Shown here one piece after another: positions 24,161 through 31,002 of a stretch of DNA of 32,022 bases. The first letter of the stretch is position 1, and each line of letters starts with the position of its first letter. The stretch is taken from contig JAISIL010000161.1 of the NCBI GenBank assembly GCA_031262035.1, forward strand, positions 1-32,022, given 5' to 3'. A program made the position numbers and the translations under genes. Under the pieces are notes generated by a model, which saw nothing but the letters and a program-made list of their open reading frames with translations, did no database searches and was not told where the DNA came from. Origin of the DNA: Spirochaetaceae bacterium. Its GTDB lineage: Bacteria; Spirochaetota; Spirochaetia; Treponematales; Breznakiellaceae.

Positions 24161-24447
24161 TGTTTGAAATCGCCTGGAATGATAAATCCCGAAAAGAATA
24201 TGACGCTCTTGATGGCTCAGAGTTGGTGTTTGTTGATAAAGCGCTTAACAGGATAAGAATAAGCGGAATGCAAGCCGGAAAGGCTTTGCATGGGAATTTA
24301 TCGTCTTGCAGGAAACTAAAGCACAAAAAGATGGGTCTTCGTATTGTTTTTCGAGAAAGTTCCCAAGGTATTGAAATCATTGAAATAGTAGCCATAGGGA
24401 AAAGGGCAAAATTTAAAGTTTATAAAGATGCCGAAGATAGACTTTAA
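24160..24447 (+). CDS. RelE/ParE-family toxin
   Basis: 95 aa. It matches the RelE/ParE pattern: a helical N-terminus (WNDKSRKEYDALDGSELVFVDKALNRI), GKALHGNLSSCRKLKHKKMGLRIVF, then IEIIEIVAIGKRAKFKVYKDAEDR, with the characteristic RKLK...GLRIVF and AIGKR.KFKVY blocks. Members are mRNA interferases on the ribosome or gyrase inhibitors; which one applies here is unclear. It shares an operon with the upstream antitoxin and ends 5 nt before the stop of the convergent XRE gene. Confidence 0.85.
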   Translation: MFEIAWNDKSRKEYDALDGSELVFVDKALNRIRISGMQAGKALHGNLSSCRKLKHKKMGLRIVFRESSQGIEIIEIVAIGKRAKFKVYKDAEDRL

Positions 24448-24452
24448 TCCCC

Positions 24453-24818
24453 CTACTCTTCCTTTGGGAAGGCCTTTACCATCCAGTCGAGTTGGCGGAC
24501 AAGGTAGTCTTGGAGGAAACTGTCGAGTTGCTGGAAGTTTGAGATAATTTGGCGGAGGCGGGGGTCTTCGGTATCGGCAAACATCTCGCCTTCCCCCGTT
24601 TTAAGCCAGTCCTCGTTTACCCCAAAGTTCAGAGCAATAAGCTTGATGATGCGGTCGTTGACCTTGCGTTTACCGCATTCGATTTCGGAAAGATAATTCC
24701 TGCTGATTTTGATAGAGTCGGCAAAGTTTTTCGAAGATATTTTTAAGGCCTTTCGAACAGTGATGAGACGGTTATTTATTGAATCTTGAAAATCGGACAG
24801 TTCCAGCCTTTTTCCCAT
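24453..24818 (-). CDS. XRE-family helix-turn-helix regulator
   Basis: 121 aa from the ATG at 24818. An XRE helix-turn-helix covers about residues 12-70: NRLITVRKALKISSKNFADS, then ISRNYLSEIECGKRKVND and KLIALNFGVNEDWLKTGEGEM. The C-terminal part (RQIISNFQQLDSFLQDYLVRQ) is helical and may mediate dimers. I chose the second of two ATGs because the -10 box ends 6 nt before it and overlaps the position needed for the first. It faces a small ORF and the lipoprotein gene across a control region containing three spaced direct repeats; repression of that promoter is the likely role. Confidence 0.85.
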   Translation of the reverse strand: MGKRLELSDFQDSINNRLITVRKALKISSKNFADSIKISRNYLSEIECGKRKVNDRIIKLIALNFGVNEDWLKTGEGEMFADTEDPRLRQIISNFQQLDSFLQDYLVRQLDWMVKAFPKEE

Positions 24819-24824
24819 AGACAT

Positions 24825-24853
24825 AGTATATCCAATTAATTTTGAAAAATCAA
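24825..24853 (-). promoter_or_regulatory. Promoter predicting a leaderless mRNA for the XRE gene
   Basis: TTGATT (24848-24853), a 17-nt spacer and TATACT (24825-24830), on the minus strand. The ATG at 24818 follows after 6 nt. Confidence 0.65.
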
Positions 24854-24913
24854 GTAAGATTTAATATCCTGGCTTATGGAAATAACTTTTTTTTCGAAAA
24901 AAGGGAAAAATAC

Positions 24914-24979
24914 TTGACAATATTATGTATTTACGATATAATAACCATGTATTAACGACTATGATAAATGATATATCGA
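24914..24979 (+). promoter_or_regulatory. Consensus promoter with spaced direct repeats
   Basis: TTGACA (24914-24919), 17 nt, TATAAT (24937-24942) is a perfect consensus. ATGTATTTACGA (24925-24936) and ATGTATTAACGA (24947-24958) lie 22 bp apart, two helical turns, bracketing the -10 box; a poorer match, ATGATATATCGA, begins at 24968. They are good candidates for the XRE operators. Confidence 0.75.
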
Positions 24980-25113
24980 CTAAGATTGAAACCATCACCA
25001 AGGCATACCTCGCAATGAACACAGAGGGGCGGGCGCTACTTACAGAACTAAGCAAACGGCTCCTCAATATAAGCCTGATTGTATCTACAGCACCCAAAAG
25101 AAGTAAGAAATAA
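24961..25113 (+). CDS. Small protein of unknown function
   Basis: 50 aa (MINDISTKIETITKAYLAMN ... APKRSKK). Not a family I recognise. Helical, with a basic C-terminus; no membrane segment. It begins about 12 nt after the predicted transcription start and has no clear ribosome-binding site, so its expression is uncertain. It precedes the lipoprotein gene by 45 nt and could be a small partner or regulator. Confidence 0.45.
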   Translation: MINDISTKIETITKAYLAMNTEGRALLTELSKRLLNISLIVSTAPKRSKK

Positions 25114-25158
25114 AATAGGCATTTATAGGCAAAAAACTATAAAAAGGAGAAAGTTAAA

Positions 25159-27423
25159 ATGAAAAAGCTCAAACTATTTTCACTCGGTATTGCCGCCCGC
25201 ATGCTTTGCATGCTCATGGCCGGCATTTCGCTCATGCTCACGGCTTGTCCGCCTCCGGCTGACCCGCCGGATGAAGAACCAGAACCGATACCTGCGGAAT
25301 TGGTCGGTTCCTGGTATTCTGTGCTCTTACCTGAAGACTACATCCTCGAATTCACCTCCGAGCACATCTGCAACTTCACCGGAACCGGCATATACAATGC
25401 CACGGGGATGAATGTTGAGGTATCGGGCAACACATTAAGTCTTACGGCGACAATCTCCGGACAAAGCGTTCCTATGGTAAGCTTTGATTACTCAATAAGC
25501 GGCGACGAACTCAGCATCAGCAATGCAAGTGGCACCTTAGCAAGCACATTTACTTCAATTGCGCCTTTTAAAAAAGGCCCCTATGTGGCACTGCCTTGGG
25601 ATGGGGAAACGGTTCGACAACTCAACGATCAAGTCTGGTCATCAGCACAGACAGCAGAATATATCGATGACGATACCTATACCTGGTATAAGTTCACGCC
25701 GACGGCCAGTTACAACGGCAATGAAATTGAAGCTGGGATAATTAAAGTAGACGGCATTTATTACATACATGCGGATGTTACAGCAGGTGGTTTGGCGGAA
25801 CCAATCGTATATACAGCAGATGGCAACGAAGTGTCACCAGAAATGACTGAAACTGGGACTTACAATGGAGCTACTGGTTATGTAATCTGGAAAAATTGGC
25901 CTTCCGGTATTAGTAATATTAACTATGTTGCGTACAGTCTAACATATAATACCACCTACTATATTGCATTACGGCCAGATGGTAATCATTATAGTTCAGC
26001 TACCTTCACTGTATCAGCGAACATGAATATTGGGCCCCCTGGTTCTACATATATTAATACAGGTTATTGGCGATCAGAAGCAACAATAGAATATGTAAGT
26101 GACGATTATTACACTTGGTACTCTTTCAACACTGACAGGACAGGCACTTACTACATACAAGCAAATGTTACTACAGGAGGTCTTGTTCCCCCCCGAATTT
26201 TTGAAGATTATGGCCAATTGACTTCTTTAGATAATGATTGGACAACAGGCCTTGGGAATAAATCCGTATCTTATAACTTGACAGCCGGAAAAGCATATTT
26301 CATTGCACTAAGACCATCTGGCAGTAGCTCAGCTACCTTCACCCTGGCACTAACAGCCCCTTTGCAAGAGGAAGATATGAGTTCTGCCACTACACTTACA
26401 CTAGGCACCTGGTCAGAAGAAAAAACCATAGAATGGGTTGATTCCTATACTTATACCTGGTATAGTTTCACCCCAAGTAGCACAGACCGTTACTATATAC
26501 ATGCAGATATAACTGAGGGTGATATTCTATCTCCAAGAGTATACACTGCTGACGGTTTTTGGCAACAAGGTTCATCGGAACATTGGGGAGGAGAGATAGG
26601 TCCAGGTCAAAAATATACTTATTTAGACCTGACAGCCGATACCACCTACTATTTTGCACTACAACCAATTGGCTCTAACTACAGCGAAAATACCTTCACC
26701 CTGGCAGTGAACCAATGGTCTTATGCGCCTTTCCAGCAGGAGGATGATATGGGTTCTGTCACAACACTCACACTTGGCACCCGGTCTAATGAAGCAACAA
26801 TAGAATATGATGATGCTATTGCATGGTATAAGTTTACATCCGACAATAGTGGCACTTACTACATACATTCGAATGTAACTGATGGTGGGCTTGAGTTTCC
26901 ACAAGTGTATACTGCAGGTGGTAGTACTATAGGTATCGATTCGAGTAGTAGATGGTATTACACAGGTCAAGGGTATGGGGCTTATAGCCTCACTGCCGAT
27001 ACCACTTATTACATTGCGTTACTACCATATGGCGACTACAGCTCTGCCACCTTCACTATAACGATGAACCAAAGTATTGTGCCTCCTGATGTCACAGAGC
27101 TTATGCTGAACACTTGGTCAGAGGAAGCAACAACAGAGTATGATGATGGTTACACTTGGTATAAGTTTACTCCAAGCAGTAGTGGTACTTACTATATCCA
27201 TGCAGATTTTACCGTTGGTGCTCTTGACCAACCAACAGTGTACACAGATGTTGGTACTGTGGATTATCAGAGTAATTTGGGATGGCATGATAACCAAAGG
27301 TATGTTTCTTATAGTTTGACAGGAGAAACCACTTACTACATTAGACTACAACCATACACACCAGACGGGTTTGCCACCTTCACCCTGGCAGTGAACCAAT
27401 CAGAGACGCCGCCAGCGGAGTAG
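25159..27423 (+). CDS. Repeat-containing lipoprotein
   Basis: 754 aa. Type II signal peptide with a basic start, a hydrophobic stretch and the lipobox LTAC (lipidated Cys30), then a proline-rich linker. Residues about 46-140 form a lipocalin-like domain (ELVGSWYSVL...). Five repeats of 110-150 residues follow, beginning near 140, 290, 402, 520 and 639, each with YTWYKFTP-like, TYYIHADVT, an internal linker and TTYYIALRP...ATFTLA blocks, close to the bacterial pre-peptidase C-terminal (PPC) beta-sandwich pattern. It is probably anchored to a membrane and exposed; ligand unknown. AAGGAG lies upstream. The first repeat has an insertion. Confidence 0.78.
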   Translation: MKKLKLFSLGIAARMLCMLMAGISLMLTACPPPADPPDEEPEPIPAELVGSWYSVLLPEDYILEFTSEHICNFTGTGIYNATGMNVEVSGNTLSLTATISGQSVPMVSFDYSISGDELSISNASGTLASTFTSIAPFKKGPYVALPWDGETVRQLNDQVWSSAQTAEYIDDDTYTWYKFTPTASYNGNEIEAGIIKVDGIYYIHADVTAGGLAEPIVYTADGNEVSPEMTETGTYNGATGYVIWKNWPSGISNINYVAYSLTYNTTYYIALRPDGNHYSSATFTVSANMNIGPPGSTYINTGYWRSEATIEYVSDDYYTWYSFNTDRTGTYYIQANVTTGGLVPPRIFEDYGQLTSLDNDWTTGLGNKSVSYNLTAGKAYFIALRPSGSSSATFTLALTAPLQEEDMSSATTLTLGTWSEEKTIEWVDSYTYTWYSFTPSSTDRYYIHADITEGDILSPRVYTADGFWQQGSSEHWGGEIGPGQKYTYLDLTADTTYYFALQPIGSNYSENTFTLAVNQWSYAPFQQEDDMGSVTTLTLGTRSNEATIEYDDAIAWYKFTSDNSGTYYIHSNVTDGGLEFPQVYTAGGSTIGIDSSSRWYYTGQGYGAYSLTADTTYYIALLPYGDYSSATFTITMNQSIVPPDVTELMLNTWSEEATTEYDDGYTWYKFTPSSSGTYYIHADFTVGALDQPTVYTDVGTVDYQSNLGWHDNQRYVSYSLTGETTYYIRLQPYTPDGFATFTLAVNQSETPPAE

Positions 27424-27449
27424 TGCAATAGGTAATGACAAGAAAGCCA

Positions 27450-27713
27450 CGCCAACCGCACGAACACCCCGTTCGCGTGGTTGGCGTGGTTCGCGGTTAA
27501 TCCCCTGCTTTTCGTAGTTAGAAACAATCTAAGAAGCTCACGCAAAGACGCGGAGGACGCGGAGTGGTTGTAACCGGTTTTATCGTATTCTTTCTGGCAA
27601 GGATAGTCAAGAAAGAATATTGATATGATAGCTAACAACAACTTTGCGTCCTCCGCGCCTTTGCGTGAGGTTTATTGAATGGATAGAACAAGTTCGTGTG
27701 TGTTGGGGAGGTT
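27450..27713. repeat. Structured repeat, copy A
   Basis: It begins with TTCGCG units (27471-27500) and carries an inverted pair of 24-nt arms, 27537-27560 and 27646-27669, 85 nt apart and differing at one pairing position. An inner pair, TATTCTTTC and GAAAGAATA, forms a second hairpin. It ends with a shorter TTCGTG motif. Located between the lipoprotein and the DUF2442 gene. Confidence 0.85.
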
Positions 27714-27750
27714 CGTGGTTTTGCAACCGCAAAGATAACAAAGGAAGCTT

Positions 27751-28005
27751 CTAACGGGTGAGAGGTATACTGTCATACCACAGATCTTCACAGTCAAGGT
27801 CTATATCATCATTCCAGGCAATACCATAGCCGCCGCAGTCTACTTGCACCTGTTCGAACAGACCATTGACATAGATTAAAGTTTTGAAAGCATCAAATTT
27901 TTCCAGAAGTGGCCGGACATCATACTGTCTTTCTTCACCAGTGGTAAATATAACATCCAACATCATATTTCCCATCGGCTTGACATCTTTTATTTTATGC
28001 ATCAT
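27751..28005 (-). CDS. DUF2442 protein
   Basis: 84 aa from the ATG at 28005. DUF2442 features: KIKDVKPMGNMMLDVIFTTGE, then QYDVRPLLEKF and VDCGGYGIAWNDDIDLDCEDLWYDS. The family is usually encoded next to DUF4160 and such pairs are taken as candidate toxin-antitoxin modules; the activity is not known. I prefer the ATG at 28005 because GAGG lies just upstream. It is second of two genes, 7 nt after the DUF4160 stop. Confidence 0.85.
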   Translation of the reverse strand: MMHKIKDVKPMGNMMLDVIFTTGEERQYDVRPLLEKFDAFKTLIYVNGLFEQVQVDCGGYGIAWNDDIDLDCEDLWYDSIPLTR

Positions 28006-28012
28006 AGATACC

Positions 28013-28267
28013 TCAATCCAATGGCGGTATTTTAATAAATTTTTGAGTGTTCCAGATTTCAAGCAATTCTGCCTGATGTAATTGCATCCACTTTTTTACC
28101 AGTCGTAGACCATCAGGAGGCAGATCACCTTCAATCATCTCAAAGGTCTGTATATCCATTAATCCAATCTTATCATTGTAAATAACATGGATATGAGGCG
28201 GATTGTGCTCCTTGTCTCTGTAAAACATTTTGAGCACCATTCCATAAAATCTGCTTAATTCAGGCAT
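28013..28267 (-). CDS. DUF4160 protein
   Basis: 84 aa, full length. It contains the family core: MPELSRFYGMVLKMFYRD, the HNPPHIHVIYND motif, MDIQTFEMIEGDLPP and a C-terminal helix (KKWMQLHQAELLEIW). DUF4160 genes commonly precede DUF2442 genes, as here. GGAG lies 8 nt before the ATG, and the promoter is clear. The likely role is as one half of a small toxin-antitoxin-like module. Confidence 0.88.
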   Translation of the reverse strand: MPELSRFYGMVLKMFYRDKEHNPPHIHVIYNDKIGLMDIQTFEMIEGDLPPDGLRLVKKWMQLHQAELLEIWNTQKFIKIPPLD

Positions 28268-28286
28268 TCTTTATCTCCATAGTCTA

Positions 28287-28315
28287 ACAATACAGTATCC
28301 CACCAAAAAAGTCAA
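28287..28315 (-). promoter_or_regulatory. Promoter of the DUF4160/DUF2442 pair
   Basis: TTGACT (28310-28315), a 17-nt spacer and TATTGT (28287-28292) on the minus strand, followed by a leader of about 20 nt with GGAG. Confidence 0.6.
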
Positions 28316-28340
28316 GTGTTCGACCTGCCTCCTAAAAAGA

Positions 28341-28640
28341 GTGCCTGGCACCAATTACCAATTAAGCCCCAAGCGCCACCCACACCCCCGTTCGCGTGGT
28401 TGGCGTGGTTCGCGGTTAATCCCCTGCTTTTCGTAGTTAGAAATAATTTAAGAAGCTCACGCAAAGGCGCGAAGGGCGCGGAGTGGTTGTAACCGGCTTT
28501 ATCGTATTCTTTCTAGTAGCGATAGTCGAGAAGGAATATTGATATGATAGCTAACAACAACTTTGCGTCCTTGGCGCCTTTGCGTGAGGTTTATCGGGTG
28601 GATACAACAAGTTCGCGTGGTTAGCGTGGTTCGCGGTTAA
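28341..28640. repeat. Structured repeat, copy B
   Basis: Starts with GTGCCTGGCACC and a C-rich stretch, then TTCGCG units at 28391, arms at 28456-28479 and 28565-28588 (85 nt apart), and a second TTCGCG block at 28612-28640. The arm sequence differs from copy A at positions that mostly keep pairing (see findings). Confidence 0.85.
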
Positions 28641-28663
28641 TTTTTAGGGAAAGGTGCCTGGCA

Positions 28664-28858
28664 TTACATTTGCGTAGAGCTCACACGGGGGCGCTGAGGG
28701 GGATAATTATCCACCCCTACCACGGGTTGGAATTGGCCATTAAAATAAGTAAGCAATTCTTTTGAACTCATCCCGGAGGTTTTAGCCAAAATCTGCTTTT
28801 GAATAGCTCTTTTCATTGCGATACAATCAAACTGTTTCTTCGGTTTCCTCTTGGTCAT
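28664..28858 (-). CDS. Antitoxin partner of the PIN toxin, with a repeat-derived tail
   Basis: 64 aa from the ATG at 28858, which lies 32 nt inside the end of the PIN gene. Residues 1-41 (KPKKQFDCIAMKRAIQKQIL ... MSSKELLTYFNG) resemble small antitoxins that follow PIN genes. The last 23 residues (QPVVGVDNYPPQRPRVSSTQ) do not, and their DNA is G+C-rich and repeat-like (GAGCTCACACGGGGGCGC), so the original C-terminus seems to have been replaced. Whether it still neutralises the toxin is unknown. Confidence 0.6.
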   Translation of the reverse strand: MTKRKPKKQFDCIAMKRAIQKQILAKTSGMSSKELLTYFNGQFQPVVGVDNYPPQRPRVSSTQM

Positions 28859-29309
28859 AATGCAATAACTCCTTTGGATTTCTGATTTCCAATGGCGTGT
28901 AACCATTTTTCAAATTCACACCATTATATCCTCGAATTCTTTCTAGATTTACAATATGTTTAAAGTTCCATGAAGCCAGCACATCTGCCTTATAAATTGT
29001 CGCAATAGCAATATGACGGCAATCATCAAGGCTAGTTTTACCTATAACCTTTTCTGCGATATATTCATTCGCTAAATCAATTGCTTCCTGGGTTAATTCA
29101 ACATACTCAAAGCAATCGTCACTATATTTGCCAAGAAGTTCACGAACCTGCTGTGGCGCTAATGTTAACTCCTGTTTTAATACACTTGAAATTACAAACA
29201 AAACTTCTTTCCTCTCAAGCCTCTGAAAGAGGGCCTGGGTTTCATCTGCAAATTCATCATCAAAATAACCGCCCACGATGGAAGTATCAATATATATCCT
29301 CTTAACCAT
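28827..29309 (-). CDS. PIN-domain toxin
   Basis: 160 aa. PIN pattern: RIYIDTSIVGGYFDDEF (first Asp at 8), a central acidic residue in KQELTLA, TSLDDCRHIAIATIYKADVLASWNFKHIVN with the remaining acidic positions, then a variable tail that overlaps the antitoxin. The gene order is toxin first, antitoxin second. PIN toxins are metal-dependent ribonucleases. The start is the ATG at 29309, supported by a promoter ending 6 nt before it; no ribosome-binding site is seen, consistent with a leaderless mRNA. Confidence 0.85.
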   Translation of the reverse strand: MVKRIYIDTSIVGGYFDDEFADETQALFQRLERKEVLFVISSVLKQELTLAPQQVRELLGKYSDDCFEYVELTQEAIDLANEYIAEKVIGKTSLDDCRHIAIATIYKADVLASWNFKHIVNLERIRGYNGVNLKNGYTPLEIRNPKELLHYDQEETEETV

Positions 29310-29315
29310 ATCTCA

Positions 29316-29344
29316 AGTATACCACATCCGAACGAAAAGGTCAA
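29316..29344 (-). promoter_or_regulatory. Promoter predicting a leaderless mRNA for the PIN toxin gene
   Basis: TTGACC (29339-29344), a 17-nt spacer and TATACT (29316-29321) on the minus strand. The ATG at 29309 follows after 6 nt. Confidence 0.7.
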
Positions 29345-29383
29345 TGGGTCGAAAGCCAGAGCAAAATCATTTAAAACAAAAAA

Positions 29384-29690
29384 GTGCCTGGCACCAATTA
29401 GCCCAAGAGCCACCCACACCACCGTTCGTGGTTAACGCATACATGCGTCAGTGGTTCGCGGTTAATCCCCTGCTTTTCGCACTTAGAAATTATCTAAGAA
29501 GCTCACGCGGGGGCGCGGAGGACGCGGAGTGGTTGTAACCGGCTTTATCATATTCTTTCCAGTAACGATAATTAAGAAGGAATATTGATATGATAGCTAA
29601 CAACAACTTTGCGTTCTTGGCGCCTTTGCGTGAGGTTTATTGAATGGACACAACAAGTTCGTGTGTGTTCGGGTGGTTCGTGGCGATACA
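29384..29690. repeat. Structured repeat, copy C
   Basis: Starts with GTGCCTGGCACC and C-rich sequence, then a variant TTCG block split by an insert (CGCATACATGCG, itself palindromic), arms at 29502-29525 and 29611-29634 (85 nt apart) and a closing TTCGTG block. The centre is nearly the same as in copies A and B. Confidence 0.85.
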
Positions 29691-29746
29691 GGCGGCTTAG
29701 CTTCTGTGGTTGTTTTTGCGTGAATTGCACGCTCCATGCATCGTAC

Positions 29747-29775
29747 TTGACAAAAGTCCAAGGTTCTACTATAAT
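29747..29775 (+). promoter_or_regulatory. Consensus promoter of the VapB-like gene
   Basis: TTGACA (29747-29752), 17 nt, TATAAT (29770-29775); the ATG at 29783 follows after 7 nt, so the mRNA should begin at or one base before the start codon. Confidence 0.75.
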
Positions 29776-29782
29776 TTAAATC

Positions 29783-30040
29783 ATGTTAGCTATGCAATCA
29801 AAAATAGAAATTCCGGCAAGCCACCACCTGGAATTTGATGTTCCACGGGATATTCCTGTAGGACAGGCGTATTTTTATCTTGTTTTAGCAGAATCGCCAA
29901 GCAAATACAGGTCCGTAAGGGAAAAAACAATTGAATCTCAAAGTGAAAAAGCAGATGCCTTTGGTATATGGAAAGACCGCCCGATTTCTCTGAAATCAAT
30001 TCGTGAAAAAGCCTGGAGTAGGCATGATGTATCTGTGTGA
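29783..30040 (+). CDS. VapB-like antitoxin of a broken VapBC module
   Basis: 85 aa. The N-terminal part (KIEIPASHHLEFDVPRDIPVGQAYFYLVLAE) resembles antitoxins found before VapC genes, followed by a flexible acidic and basic tail ending in ISLKSIREKAWSRHDVSV. Its stop overlaps the GTG of a VapC remnant by 4 nt, the normal coupling of a VapBC pair. With the toxin mostly lost it would be an orphan antitoxin. An in-frame ATG at 29792 is another start option. Confidence 0.65.
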   Translation: MLAMQSKIEIPASHHLEFDVPRDIPVGQAYFYLVLAESPSKYRSVREKTIESQSEKADAFGIWKDRPISLKSIREKAWSRHDVSV

Positions 30041-30180
30041 TAATAGAAAGCTACTCAAAAAGCCATAATCTCCAAATACCTGATGCTTTTATTGCTGCAA
30101 CAGCTATAACCCATAAATTACCACTATTTACAATAAACACAGCAGATTTTATTTTTATTCCACAGATTAGACTTATTTAA
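30037..30180 (+). pseudogene. C-terminal remnant of a VapC (PIN) toxin
   Basis: A 47-aa frame starting GTG at 30037. Residues 11-47 (NLQIPDAFIAATAITHKLPL ... FTINTADFIFIPQIRLI) are a good match to the closing third of VapC toxins. The conserved opening with its first catalytic Asp is missing: after the first two codons the frame runs straight into the C-terminal part, as expected from an in-frame deletion. Without the N-terminal acidic residues it should not be a ribonuclease. Confidence 0.75.
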
Positions 30181-30314
30181 CCACCTCAAGCGCCACCCAC
30201 ACCCCTGTTGGCGTGGTTCGCGGTAAAACCTCTCACAAAGCCACGAAGGAAAAAACTTTGTGGCCTTTGTGAGAGACAATCTATCGAAATCAGTCTTTGC
30301 GAGTTTTGCGTCCT
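30181..30314. repeat. Partial, divergent repeat copy D with hairpin
   Basis: The CGCCACCCACACCCC and GGCGTGGTTCGCGG blocks of copies B and C are present, followed by a different inverted pair, TCTCACAAAGCCACGAAG (30231-30248) and CTTTGTGGCCTTTGTGAGA (30256-30274). The hairpin lies downstream of the ATPase gene on the opposite strand and could end its transcript; no T-run is seen. Confidence 0.6.
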
Positions 30315-30989
30315 TTACGCCAGCAACAGCAAACTCTTTGTGTCTAGCTTTAGTTCCGGTGTGTCGGGGTGCATGGTGGCACGGTCTTTTACGATGTCCA
30401 GTTTGATGTAGTTTTTCTGGGGTTCCAGGGCGACAATGACATCGATGAGGTTTTCGAAGGCCTTAAAGGGTGCCCCGTCGGTGGTGTTGCAGCTATACCA
30501 AAATGCAAGGCCGTATTCTTTGCCGAAGTCCCGGACCTTTTGCAGGCGGTCTTGGTTATCGCCTTCGTTAAAATCAAAGCCGTCGACAATAATGGTTTTT
30601 GCATCAAACTCGCCGGCTGTTACCAGGGCCTTTATGGTGTGCAGAATCTGTTCAACCTTTACCCCGTCCTGGGTAAATTTAAGGAAAACCCGGTTGCGGA
30701 CAAGTTCGTCCTTTACCTCATTGAGGTCTTCCAGGTTCTTTTTCCCGACAGACTCTTCAAAAAGGTTGTCATACCAGGCAAGGACATGGTCTTGATACTT
30801 GGTAAAGGAGACATGTATTACCTTCTTCCCCTGCAGAAGCTTGTCCAGGGCAATTTGCACTAGGACACTTGTCTTACCCAATCCGCTGGGCGATGCAACA
30901 ATACCCACTTCGCCGGCCTTTAAGCCGTCACCAATGGCCTTCATAAACACCCGCACGGGGGATTTTGCTATAAGTTCTTCTTTAATCAT
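30315..30989 (-). CDS. RecA-like (KaiC/DnaB-type) P-loop ATPase
   Basis: 224 aa. Walker A ASPSGLGKTS (32-41), Walker B TIIVDGFD (132-139), followed by the KEYGLAFWYSCNTTDG region with the sensor Asn typical of RecA-fold ATPases, and LDIVKDRATMHPD. Short for RadA or DnaB, with no zinc or helicase extension, so a small KaiC-like ATPase of unknown partner is the best description. GGGAG lies 6 nt upstream of the ATG, and the gene follows the EF-G stop by 13 nt, suggesting cotranscription with EF-G. Confidence 0.75.
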   Translation of the reverse strand: MIKEELIAKSPVRVFMKAIGDGLKAGEVGIVASPSGLGKTSVLVQIALDKLLQGKKVIHVSFTKYQDHVLAWYDNLFEESVGKKNLEDLNEVKDELVRNRVFLKFTQDGVKVEQILHTIKALVTAGEFDAKTIIVDGFDFNEGDNQDRLQKVRDFGKEYGLAFWYSCNTTDGAPFKAFENLIDVIVALEPQKNYIKLDIVKDRATMHPDTPELKLDTKSLLLLA

Positions 30990-31002
30990 TGTTGTCTCCC
31001 AT

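Noticed and set aside
27450-30314. CRISPR array
   Set aside because: The repeats are about 250 nt long, contain long inverted arms and are separated by genes rather than by short spacers.
27450-30314. Integron-type gene cassettes
   Set aside because: The arrangement is similar in spirit, but no integrase gene or attC-like pair of short core sites is seen; the 24-nt arms are longer than expected.
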